A stretch of 9,081 nt of DNA from Planctomycetaceae bacterium (GTDB lineage: Bacteria > Planctomycetota > Planctomycetia > Planctomycetales > Planctomycetaceae): contig JAGQQP010000133.1 in NCBI GenBank assembly GCA_020426085.1, positions 1 to 9,081 of the forward strand. The letters run 5' to 3'. Numbering within the stretch: position 1 is the first letter of the stretch; each line of letters begins with the position of its first letter. A program made the translations under genes and the position numbers. Under the pieces are notes generated by a model. The model was not told the DNA's origin and searched no databases. It saw nothing but the letters and a program-made list of their open reading frames with translations. Of this stretch, positions 1 to 6,617 are shown piece after piece.

Positions 1-41
1 TCCTCTGCCCGCTCTAAGCTGATATCACTGCAACAAGTCGG

Positions 42-368
42 TTATAACTGGCTGTCCAGCGAAGCAGCAAAGCGTTCCTTAGGTGTCACGCCTACAAACT
101 TCTCGACAACTTCACCATTCTTGTAAAGCATTACGGTTGGGATCGCATTGATACTGCTGGCCGATGCAATACCCGGATTCTCGTCTGTATTCAATTTACC
201 GACGCGAACGCGACCTGAATAATCACTGGCAATTTCCTCAATGGTGGGCATCATCATTTTGCAGGGACCACACCAGGGAGCCCAGAAATCGACCAGGACA
301 GGTTCAGATGCTTCCAATACTTCAGACTGGAAGTTTGCATCAGTAAACTCCAAAACATTTTCAGCCAT
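42..368 (-). CDS. trxA: Thioredoxin (108 aa)
   Basis: Small cytoplasmic thiol-disulfide oxidoreductase that reduces protein disulfides and is itself recycled by thioredoxin reductase. The whole protein is one thioredoxin fold of normal length (108 residues). The active site WCGPC lies at residues 32-36, preceded by the usual VDFWAP strand, and the cis-proline loop is IPT at 76-78. There is no signal peptide or membrane segment, so a cytoplasmic role is expected. The ATG at 366-368 is preceded on the minus strand by GGAGA (complement of 378-382), about 10 bases away. The gene is transcribed away from the divergent gene at 752 and shows no operon partner inside the window. Identification as a thioredoxin is secure; which thioredoxin paralogue it is in this genome cannot be told. 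Confidence 0.96.
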   Translation of the reverse strand: MAENVLEFTDANFQSEVLEASEPVLVDFWAPWCGPCKMMMPTIEEIASDYSGRVRVGKLNTDENPGIASASSINAIPTVMLYKNGEVVEKFVGVTPKERFAASLDSQL

Positions 369-751
369 TACTGGTTGTCTCCGTTACAATTGGATTCGAT
401 ATATACTTTGAAAAAAAGCAGAGAAAATCTTCTCGACTACCCTGCAATGACATAACTTTTTGAATAGGGGATCGCTCTCTCCAGTAATAATTCAAGCAAT
501 CGGCAGCATTTAGTCTGTCTGCGATTGAAGGGAATTATAGAGATCCTCGGTTTTGTGTCAATGCTCTCTCCCGGCATCTGAACGTCAAAACCTCTTGTCA
601 AATAAGGAATTACGCCCAGCATCCCGACTCGCAGCGATTTATTTTTAACCTCGACAAATCGTCGGACTCTCGACAAAATAGATCCTGCAGGCAATTGCCA
701 TAATACTGTTATATTAAAGAACTTAAAGTAGTGAAACCCTGGGAGCAGGAT
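369..751. other. Divergent intergenic region, trxA / membrane protein
   Basis: A 383-base spacer between two divergently transcribed genes. It must hold both promoters. The only reading frame of any size, minus strand 437-694, has no recognisable domain and no convincing ribosome site, and I do not call it. On the trxA side there is an AT-rich GTATATATC (complement of 398-406) that could be a -10 element, but no good -35 lies upstream of it. I see no RNA gene, repeat array or mobile element here. Confidence 0.5.
707..715 (+). promoter_or_regulatory. Candidate extended -10 promoter for the gene at 752
   Basis: TG-T-TATATT (707-715) fits the extended -10 pattern TGnTATAAT with one mismatch in the hexamer. 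No recognisable -35 box is found 16-18 bases upstream, which is tolerated by extended -10 promoters. It lies 37 bases before the proposed ATG at 752. This is a sequence match only. Confidence 0.35.
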
Positions 752-1672
752 ATGCTGTCTTACATCAGAATTTTGGGAGCCGCTGTTTGCCTGGCTGTCA
801 CGGCCTCTCAGAGCTCAATCGCTGACGAATCCCAGACAGATCCTTTCAGACCATTTCCGGATCAACTTGCCCCATCACTGTTCAATGAAGTCAAAGATAA
901 AGCCTTTGGCGGCGTTCTGGATGATGAGAAGGCACTTTATTATTACGTCCTCAAGCACCTGCGCGAGACCAGCCTGAAAGATCAGAAACAGGCGGCCGCT
1001 TTCAACCTGCAGCAGCGCCGGTCTGAAATCAAAACCTACCGCGATCATCCAGAACGGGAACTGCCGGTCTTCCTGGATCTCTTCAAAAACAGTGACCGCT
1101 ACAAAGGTCGACTCGTCACACTCACAGGACGAGTTCGCAAACTGATCCACTATCCCGCCGCGGAAGACAACCAGTATGGGATCAAGACACTCTACGAAGC
1201 CTGGCTGTTTACCGATGATTCACAACAGAATCCCACCGTTGTCATTTGCACGGAAGTTCCTCCCGCTTTAAAAGACGGGCTGCCGGAAGGAACGGACGTC
1301 ATTGACCACGTTACGGTGACCGGCTATCTGTTCAAAATGTACGTCTACAACGCACAAGATACATCCCGGGTCGCGCCCCTGATTCTGGCAAAACAACTGG
1401 AATGGAATCCACGGACCGTCGACGAACGGGGAAGCCGGTTGTTTTCACAAATTCTGGCCGGTACACTGGTCATCCTGATCGTCGGCATCGCAATCGTCAT
1501 GTGGAAAGCCAGTCAGCGTGACAAGCGATTCCGCGAAAGGCGCCTGCAGAAAACCCAGACCGAAGTTGACTTCAGCCAGCTGGAAACATCGCAGGAAAAA
1601 ACGCAACCGGAAAAAACAACACCGGAAATCAAGACTTCTGAATCGAAACCGCAGACCGATTCAGATACTTAA
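752..1672 (+). CDS. Exported single-pass membrane protein of unknown function, OB-fold-like core
   Basis: Unrecognised protein of 306 residues. A GTG at 731 is in frame, but the ATG at 752 is preferred: GGAG at 742-745 sits 6 bases before it, and the protein then begins directly with a signal peptide (hydrophobic residues 7-18, probable cleavage after SIA at 22-24). The mature part is helical to about residue 110. A beta-rich stretch follows (about 115-215, with VTLTGRVRK, AWLFTD, TVVICTE and VTVTGYLFK) and resembles an OB-fold nucleic-acid/oligosaccharide binding module. A membrane helix at about 232-251 (ILAGTLVILIVGIAIVMW) follows, then a basic stretch and a Lys/Glu/Thr/Gln-rich tail. This predicts a periplasmic domain and a disordered cytoplasmic tail. 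It is 43 bases upstream of purN on the same strand and may share its transcript. The OB-fold idea is inference from strand pattern; no function is proposed. Confidence 0.8.
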   Translation: MLSYIRILGAAVCLAVTASQSSIADESQTDPFRPFPDQLAPSLFNEVKDKAFGGVLDDEKALYYYVLKHLRETSLKDQKQAAAFNLQQRRSEIKTYRDHPERELPVFLDLFKNSDRYKGRLVTLTGRVRKLIHYPAAEDNQYGIKTLYEAWLFTDDSQQNPTVVICTEVPPALKDGLPEGTDVIDHVTVTGYLFKMYVYNAQDTSRVAPLILAKQLEWNPRTVDERGSRLFSQILAGTLVILIVGIAIVMWKASQRDKRFRERRLQKTQTEVDFSQLETSQEKTQPEKTTPEIKTSESKPQTDSDT

Positions 1673-1715
1673 CCGTTTCACTCGTTTCATCATTTCAAAG
1701 TATTGTTCTGACAGT

Positions 1716-2369
1716 ATGAATTTGGATCACACTCCCGACACTTCTTCAAATCGCCCCCTGAAACTGGCCGTGCTCATCTCGGGAGGCGGTACGACACTCA
1801 CCAATTTCCTGGAGAAGCGTGCTGCCGGTGAACTCAATATTGAAGTCCCACTGGTTATTGCCAGTCGACCGGACTGTGGAGGGGTCGCTAAAGCAAAGGC
1901 AGCTGGACTGCGCTGCGAGGTTGTCCGCCGCCGGGACTTTCAGGATATCAGCGAGTTCAGTACGACCATTTTCGGCCTCTGTCGTGAAGTCGGTGCCGAT
2001 CTTGTCACTCTGGCCGGATATCTTTCCCTGATACACATTCCGGATGATTTTCAATACCGCGTGATGAATATCCACCCGGCTCTCATACCTGCATTCTGCG
2101 GGCATGGCTTTTATGGCCATAAAGTGCATGAAGCCGTCGTGGCGCGGGGCGTAAAAGTCAGCGGCTGTACGGTTCACTTCGCCGATAACGAGTATGACCA
2201 CGGCCCGATCATCGGTCAAAAAACCATCCCCGTCTCTGGAACTGACACACCGGGCGAGGTCGCCGCGAATGTCTTCCAGGCGGAATGCGAGCTCTACCCG
2301 GAAATGATCCGCCTGTTCGCTGCCGGCAAAATTAAAGTCGTCGATCGCCGAACTGTGATCGACGATTGA
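1716..2369 (+). CDS. purN: Phosphoribosylglycinamide formyltransferase 1
   Basis: Cytosolic purine-biosynthesis enzyme that transfers the formyl group of 10-formyltetrahydrofolate to glycinamide ribonucleotide (GAR), giving formyl-GAR. The 217-residue product matches the usual PurN length. The phosphate-binding glycine loop is ISGGGTTLTNF (21-31), where most PurN proteins have SGxGSN. The catalytic triad is visible as Asn118 and His120 in MNIHPALIPAF and Asp161 in EYDHGPII. The folate-site segment VTLAGYLSLI (97-106) is also present. The frame is open upstream to 1518, but that part overlaps the preceding gene in another frame and has no PurN similarity; the ATG at 1716 gives the family-typical N terminus. 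No strong Shine-Dalgarno is seen. PurN homologues include other formyltransferases, and the altered glycine loop leaves slight room for a related activity. Confidence 0.9.
   Translation: MNLDHTPDTSSNRPLKLAVLISGGGTTLTNFLEKRAAGELNIEVPLVIASRPDCGGVAKAKAAGLRCEVVRRRDFQDISEFSTTIFGLCREVGADLVTLAGYLSLIHIPDDFQYRVMNIHPALIPAFCGHGFYGHKVHEAVVARGVKVSGCTVHFADNEYDHGPIIGQKTIPVSGTDTPGEVAANVFQAECELYPEMIRLFAAGKIKVVDRRTVIDD
2328..2367 (-). terminator. Hairpin terminator for the multicopper oxidase operon, inside the 3' end of purN
   Basis: CGTCGATC (2339-2346) and GATCGACG (2357-2364) form a perfect 8-base inverted repeat around a 10-base loop. It can be extended to 11 pairs (2336-2346 with 2357-2367) with one G-U pair. 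Read on the minus strand, the stem is followed by TTAATTTT (complement of 2328-2335), as in an intrinsic terminator. It lies 17 bases beyond the oxidase stop codon. On the plus strand it falls in the last codons of purN and has no T tract right after it. Confidence 0.55.
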
Positions 2370-2392
2370 ACAGAACCTCGCTGTTAAATTTT
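2369..2392 (+). terminator. Weak candidate terminator after purN
   Basis: AACAG (2369-2373) pairs with CTGTT (2381-2385) over a 7-base loop and is followed by AAATTTTC. The stem is only 5 pairs, so termination would be weak. The larger hairpin just upstream may help. Only a possibility. Confidence 0.25.
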
Positions 2393-3781
2393 CTGGCTCC
2401 CCTTAGGCGGATTAAGCGGTGTGCTTGAGTTAGGCGGAATCGGCTCGTCTGTATTCATCACCTTATCGTATAGATCGGGAGGCAGCACCCGCATCACGGT
2501 AAACAGTCCTTTCACCCCTTTAAACCAGCCTTCCCGCATCCCCTGAACTTCACGACGCCCATTAATTTTCCGCATGTCTTCTGTGGTCATCGGCATCGAA
2601 TAATCATCAAAAGGCAACTTCTCTCCTTCGGGGAGAACTTTCATATCCGACATGCCCTTCATCATCTGCGGGTAACCCGGAACTTTGAACCCGGGATCAT
2701 CTTTTTTCTGGCGAATGATCGGCCCTACCTGCGAAACCATATGGTTCATCATGTGATGAAACATATGACAATGCAGCACCCAGTCACCCGGATTGTTGGC
2801 AATCAGTTCCACATCACGTGACTGCGCCACACCTACAATCACCGTGTTACCCGGAATCCAGGCCGACTCAGGAATCCGCCCTCCCTCTGTCCCTGTCACC
2901 CAGAATGTATGACCGTGCAAATGCATCGGATGCTGATGGAGCGTACTGAAATTCAGAAACCGAATGCGAATTCGCTCACCCAGTTTGCAGACCAGGGGAG
3001 TGGTATAAGGACCACAGCGACCGTTGATTGTCAGGAAATTCCAGTCCATCGACATCGTATTGGGAATATGAGCATTAGGCAGCATCGCAAACTGCTGGGT
3101 CATCAGTACGAAATCACGGTCGACCGTCGGTTCAAAGGCTTTTTTGGGATGTATGATGAAAGGGACAACCATGCCAATCGCTTCCTGCATCGCCACATGC
3201 GGATGCAGAAAATAACTGCCTTCCTGATGCACATCATATTCATACACAAACGTGTGGCCCGGCTTGACCAGATCCTGAGTCACTGCCGGAATCCCATCGA
3301 AACTGATGGGAAGTTCCAGCCCGTGCGAATGCAGTGTCGTTGGCTCGGGCAGATCGTTGCGAAAGATAATCCGGATACGCTCTCCCTGGTACATTTCCAG
3401 AACCGGTCCGGGAAACTGGCCATTAAATCCATAGGCGTCCATCCAGATACCCGGCAGCACTTCCCGACGAACCGGCATCGCATGCAGATGGAATTCGCGT
3501 ACCCCGTTCACGATTTTTCCCCAGGTCGTGTTCAGATCCGGTGCGATGACATTCACGGGAGCCTGACCTGCTGCCCTTAAGCCTGGTACCAGCTTTCCCC
3601 GATCCGTGGGACTGCCGATGGGACCTCCCAGTCCTGGATGCATTCGGGGAAAAGTATCGCCCTGGGACTGAGCAGTGCCCGTTTCTGCTGCCTTGCCCCT
3701 CGCGGTGCCGGCAGCAAACAATCCGGCTGTTGCTGCAGCACCATGCTTCAGAAAATCCCGACGATCATTGGGGGAACCCAT
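2384..3781 (-). CDS. Tat-exported two-domain multicopper oxidase
   Basis: Laccase-like oxidase (465 residues) that oxidises a metal or phenolic substrate and reduces oxygen to water, expected outside the cytoplasm. The N terminus carries a twin-arginine signal, RRDFLKHG (7-14), followed by an Ala/Gly-rich stretch. Copper motifs in order are HSHG (151-154), HPH (193-195), HPMHLHGH (284-291) and HCHMFHHMMNHM (337-348). The predicted type 1 site is His284, Cys338, His343 and Met348; the remaining His pairs form the trinuclear cluster. Only about 90 residues separate motifs 2 and 3, so the protein has two cupredoxin domains with type 1 copper in the second. A Met-rich tail (MMKGMSDM at 373-380, SMPM at 395-398) follows and resembles copper-handling segments. 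AGAGG (complement of 3791-3795) precedes the ATG. It lies 55 bases downstream of the TolC gene, which suggests copper tolerance, but the substrate is not determined. Confidence 0.92.
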   Translation of the reverse strand: MGSPNDRRDFLKHGAAATAGLFAAGTARGKAAETGTAQSQGDTFPRMHPGLGGPIGSPTDRGKLVPGLRAAGQAPVNVIAPDLNTTWGKIVNGVREFHLHAMPVRREVLPGIWMDAYGFNGQFPGPVLEMYQGERIRIIFRNDLPEPTTLHSHGLELPISFDGIPAVTQDLVKPGHTFVYEYDVHQEGSYFLHPHVAMQEAIGMVVPFIIHPKKAFEPTVDRDFVLMTQQFAMLPNAHIPNTMSMDWNFLTINGRCGPYTTPLVCKLGERIRIRFLNFSTLHQHPMHLHGHTFWVTGTEGGRIPESAWIPGNTVIVGVAQSRDVELIANNPGDWVLHCHMFHHMMNHMVSQVGPIIRQKKDDPGFKVPGYPQMMKGMSDMKVLPEGEKLPFDDYSMPMTTEDMRKINGRREVQGMREGWFKGVKGLFTVMRVLPPDLYDKVMNTDEPIPPNSSTPLNPPKGSQKI

Positions 3782-3836
3782 TGGTAAACCTCTTTGTTTG
3801 ATTACTGTTTCATGCTTTCAGCAGATCATGGATTGC

Positions 3837-5342
3837 TTAACGTGGTTTCGGAACCGCATCGATGTGCCCGCCAGACATGGGAGCTGCCGGGACTTCCAGA
3901 CCACCCGTCAGCAGCATACCTCGAATCGCAATCTCACTTTCATGATACTGCAACTGGCTCATGATATACTCTGCCTGCAGATCGTAATAAATCTTCTGTG
4001 CCATCAGAACTTCAGGCCAGGGGGCACGTCTGCGCTTATAACTTTCATGCAGCAGATCGTACGCCTCTTTCGCTTTTGGCAGCATTTCGTTGCGGTAGGT
4101 TTCCACATGCTGCCGCGCCGTTCGATAATCCCGATATTTATCAGACAGCTTACTCATCAGCGATAATTCCAGACGTTTCACATTCGCCCGCGACTGATTC
4201 AGGTCGGCCAGTGCCTGATCGACGGTCCCCTGATTGCGGTCGAAAATAGGTAGCGGCAGACCTGCGGTGACTCCTGCGACATTGTTGTTGGTCTCGAAAT
4301 TATGACCAAAGTCCACATTCAGCAAAACGTTCGGAATCGGCTGCACACGCTCACGCTCCACCGTGATTTCATCATGCTGCACTTTCTCCCAGGCCGCTAC
4401 GATCTCCGGACTGTTTTCCAGCAGTTGATGCATGGCCGAACTCCAGTCATATTCTTCAGTCGCCGGCTCCAGTGACCCGTTCAAAGTGGTACACTGTAGA
4501 TCGGGTACCCCCACCATCGCAACCAGATCGCGCCACTCCTGTTCCAGGTTATTTTGTGCCGCCATCTGCTTCAGACGTGCACGATGCAGGTCGACCTCCG
4601 CCTGCAACAAACCTGCCTGGTTGGTCTGTCCCAGATTGAGCATCTCTTTATGAGTCTGCAGATTATCCTCAGAGTTCGCCAGTAACTGATTGTGAACCGA
4701 CACCATCTGCTGTGCAGCCAGAGTACGATAGAAGTGAATGCGTACGTCGTTGAGTACCCGGGTGTACTGAGCCGACAGATTCGTTTCGGCAATACAGACC
4801 TGTTGTGTCCACTTGGCACGACTCAACTTCAGTTTGCCACCGGTAACAAATTCCTGAGAGACAAACCCACCCTGCAGTTCCCCCGCAGTTCCATCAATGC
4901 CGATCTGATCGCTGGCATAGCCAACCACCGGGTTCGGATAAAGTCCCGCCTGATACGCGGCACCGCGCGAGGCTTCCACTTGAGCGGCTGATTGAATCAA
5001 TGTGGGATTATTCGCCTGAGCCAGTGATTCAAGATCGCTTAACGAATAAGCTGTTTGCTGATGCGCCTCGGGGGCTCCCGAAACAGGGGGCAGGGGGATC
5101 TCGTATTCGGCAAATGGAAGTTCTTCCGCCTGCTCGTGTGATACCTGCTTTGTTTGAGACGCCGTGGAGGCAGGGAGCTGTGAAGAGTCTGACGCTTTGA
5201 CTTTGACCGGAGAGGATTCCCGGATTGCAATCGATACGGGCTTCGACTCTCCCAGGTCGGTGACCTGTCGCTCGGGGCTGGATGCACACCCGCCAATCAA
5301 TGCGGTGAATAAACCGACGGCGACGGGAAATCCGGTTTTCAT
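3837..5342 (-). CDS. TolC-family outer membrane efflux lipoprotein (CusC/CzcC-like)
   Basis: Outer-membrane channel subunit of a tripartite efflux system, 501 residues from the ATG at 5340-5342. That start is chosen over in-frame ATGs at 5354 and 5405 because GGAGGG lies just upstream and because it gives a clean lipoprotein signal: hydrophobic residues 6-15 and lipobox IGGC with Cys19. A polar, Ser/Pro/Gln-rich linker (about 20-95) precedes the channel. Two outer-membrane-factor repeats follow, at about 98-285 (SLSDLESLAQANNPTL, AGLYPNPVVGY) and 305-485 (NSPEIVAA, LPLPIFDRNQG at 362-372). Both have the long coiled-coil helices of TolC proteins. The LPLPIFDRNQG segment is typical of heavy-metal CzcC/CusC members. 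No RND pump or membrane-fusion gene is in the window; these could be elsewhere. It probably heads a two-gene transcript with the copper oxidase. The metal specificity is inferred from this neighbour only. Confidence 0.9.
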   Translation of the reverse strand: MKTGFPVAVGLFTALIGGCASSPERQVTDLGESKPVSIAIRESSPVKVKASDSSQLPASTASQTKQVSHEQAEELPFAEYEIPLPPVSGAPEAHQQTAYSLSDLESLAQANNPTLIQSAAQVEASRGAAYQAGLYPNPVVGYASDQIGIDGTAGELQGGFVSQEFVTGGKLKLSRAKWTQQVCIAETNLSAQYTRVLNDVRIHFYRTLAAQQMVSVHNQLLANSEDNLQTHKEMLNLGQTNQAGLLQAEVDLHRARLKQMAAQNNLEQEWRDLVAMVGVPDLQCTTLNGSLEPATEEYDWSSAMHQLLENSPEIVAAWEKVQHDEITVERERVQPIPNVLLNVDFGHNFETNNNVAGVTAGLPLPIFDRNQGTVDQALADLNQSRANVKRLELSLMSKLSDKYRDYRTARQHVETYRNEMLPKAKEAYDLLHESYKRRRAPWPEVLMAQKIYYDLQAEYIMSQLQYHESEIAIRGMLLTGGLEVPAAPMSGGHIDAVPKPR

Positions 5343-5630
5343 CCTGCCCTCCATGAAAGATTCAACCTGCACGCCATCCTGGCGCGCACTAAAGTGGTCT
5401 CTCAATCTTCATCGGAGAGAAATGCCTTCTAGCCTGCCAGCAATCTGCTGAAATTGAGGACAGATATTCAGATCAACGGCAATAATCCGGGCATTCAGGA
5501 CAAATGTCATTTTCGGAACCGGCTCACTCCGGCCGCTGCAGTTTGACAGCATCCGGGAGTTTTTCGGATTTGAGGCAGGCCTGAACCGAAATTAAGACAG
5601 ATACTCTGGGGAGACTTTAATGATTTCCGT

Positions 5631-5672
5631 CCTAAAGTGAATATTTCCTTTAGGTAAGATGAAGTCTTTAGG
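5631..5672. repeat. Three CTTTAGG boxes upstream of the BMC regulator
   Basis: CCTAAAG (5631-5637), CTTTAGG (5648-5654) and CTTTAGG (5666-5672) are one inverted and two direct copies of the same heptamer, spaced 17 and 18 bases start to start. The first and second form an inverted repeat with a 10-base centre; the second and third are a direct pair. This looks like a protein binding site, about 70-110 bases upstream of the candidate promoter. The binding protein is unknown. Confidence 0.45.
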
Positions 5673-5686
5673 AAAATCCAAAACAA

Positions 5687-5740
5687 CTGACAGTTTTTGA
5701 TTGTTTCTGAAAGTTTTTGATGGTATTTTGGATATATTGA
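5687..5740 (+). promoter_or_regulatory. Putative operator: helically phased YTGA repeats
   Basis: GTTTYTGA occurs three times at exactly 10-base steps (5693-5700, 5703-5710, 5713-5720). The shorter YTGA core continues the same phase at 5687-5690 and 5737-5740, with a degenerate copy (TTTG, 5727-5730) between. All copies thus face the same side of the DNA helix. The array abuts the candidate -35 box of the deoR promoter. DeoR-family regulators often bind direct repeats near their own gene, so autoregulation is a reasonable inference; no binding has been shown. Confidence 0.5.
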
Positions 5741-5769
5741 TTGAAAGTCAGCGCTTTGAGAGGCATATT
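5741..5769 (+). promoter_or_regulatory. Candidate sigma-70-type promoter for the BMC locus
   Basis: TTGAAA (5741-5746) matches the -35 consensus at five of six positions and is followed after 17 bases by CATATT (5764-5769), which matches TATAAT at four of six. Transcription would start about 30 bases before the deoR ATG. The repeat array ends immediately before the -35 box, so a bound repressor would block polymerase. Sequence match only. Confidence 0.45.
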
Positions 5770-5804
5770 CTACAGGGAACTATATCGTCTCAGGAGGAGT
5801 TTGC

Positions 5805-6566
5805 ATGTCAATGTTGCTTGACGAAAGACGGGAAAGCATATTAAAGATAGTAGAAAACAAGGGTTTTGTCTCCCTTGTGGATTTGATGGATTCTGTGGGT
5901 GCTTCCGAATCTACCATTAGAAGGGATTTGGAGTATCTTGACGGAATCGGTCAGATCAGGCGGACCCGAGGTGGGGCTGCTTATAGTGGAGAGTCTTTAT
6001 CCACTTTTGAAGACAGGTCTTTTATGTCATCCAGGCAAAAAAGGCAGGTTGCTCAAGCAGTGGCTAACATGATCTCTCCAGGAGAGGCGGTGCTGATGGA
6101 TGGAGGCACAACCACTCTGGAAGTCGCCCGGCAACTGGCGGGCAAACAGTTACAGGTCGTCACTAATTCATTGCCGATCGCCAATCTGCTGGTCAATCAG
6201 CCGCAGATTGACCTGATGCTGATCGGAGGATTTCTGTTTCCCAAAACAGGGGTCGCATTAGGGAAGACCGCTGTGGAATCACTGAAAAGTGTCCATGTCC
6301 GACGACTGATTATCAGCGTCGGGGGAATCACAGAAGACGGACTCTATAACAGCAACATGCTGTTAGTCGAAACAGAACAGCAGATGTTTGAAGCAGCAGA
6401 AGAAGTGATTGTGGTTACAGACAGTACCAAATTCGGGCACTCGGCCCTCGCTTATCTGTGTCCGCTGGATACGGTCGACCACATCGTCGTGGATGACGGC
6501 ATCACCGAAGAATGGAAAGACGTCATTCGCAAGGCAGGCATCGAACTTACAGTCGTCGAAACATAA
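5805..6566 (+). CDS. DeoR-family transcriptional regulator of the BMC locus
   Basis: Transcription factor of 253 residues, normal length for the DeoR/GlpR family, which usually represses sugar-catabolic genes until a phosphorylated sugar binds. A winged helix-turn-helix spans about residues 5-58, with recognition helix SESTIRRDLEYL (34-45) and wing RRTRGGAA. The effector domain follows from about 75, with DGGTTT (99-104), VTNSLPIA (119-126), GKT and VTDSTKFG (204-211), the family sugar-phosphate site with Lys209. The ATG at 5805 is set by a consensus AGGAGG at 5792-5797. The gene heads the BMC locus 51 bases before pduL, matching the PVM compartment order where a DeoR regulator comes first; fuculose/rhamnulose phosphates or related metabolites are plausible effectors, by inference. 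Codon use is odd: 7 of 10 Arg codons in the first 80 residues are AGA/AGG, none of the 4 later. Confidence 0.93.
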   Translation: MSMLLDERRESILKIVENKGFVSLVDLMDSVGASESTIRRDLEYLDGIGQIRRTRGGAAYSGESLSTFEDRSFMSSRQKRQVAQAVANMISPGEAVLMDGGTTTLEVARQLAGKQLQVVTNSLPIANLLVNQPQIDLMLIGGFLFPKTGVALGKTAVESLKSVHVRRLIISVGGITEDGLYNSNMLLVETEQQMFEAAEEVIVVTDSTKFGHSALAYLCPLDTVDHIVVDDGITEEWKDVIRKAGIELTVVET

Positions 6567-6617
6567 TTCATCCCTTTCTGAAGTCATTACCAAATCAAAA
6601 AATTGAGATCCGATATT

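Larger units (their letters stand above)
5343..5804. other. Divergent intergenic region, TolC gene / BMC regulator
   Basis: A 462-base spacer that must carry the promoter for the TolC-oxidase pair (leftward) and that of the BMC locus (rightward). The left 260 bases have no convincing gene, only a small ATCCG...CGGAT inverted repeat (5551-5555/5565-5569), and I find no clear leftward promoter. The right 170 bases are much more AT-rich and contain the repeats and promoter listed separately. No tRNA or mobile element is seen. Confidence 0.6.

Noticed and set aside
437..694. Minus-strand 85-codon reading frame in the trxA upstream spacer
   Set aside because: No recognisable domain, no good ribosome site, and it occupies the region expected to hold two divergent promoters.
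731..751. GTG start for the membrane protein
   Set aside because: It would add seven residues before the signal peptide, and the GGAG at 742-745 is placed for ATG 752.
1518..1715. Longer start for purN overlapping the upstream gene
   Set aside because: The extra 66 residues are a basic out-of-frame reading of the upstream gene's tail; ATG 1716 gives the family N terminus and length.
2909..3580. Plus-strand 223-codon reading frame opposite the oxidase gene
   Set aside because: It is the antisense shadow of a clear multicopper oxidase; its His-rich content only mirrors the opposite strand.
5343..5405. Longer start for the TolC-family protein
   Set aside because: The extension pushes the lipoprotein signal inward; GGAGGG sits just before the ATG at 5342.
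5164..5451. Plus-strand frame over the TolC gene start
   Set aside because: Antisense to the coding start of the TolC protein, with no domain or ribosome site.
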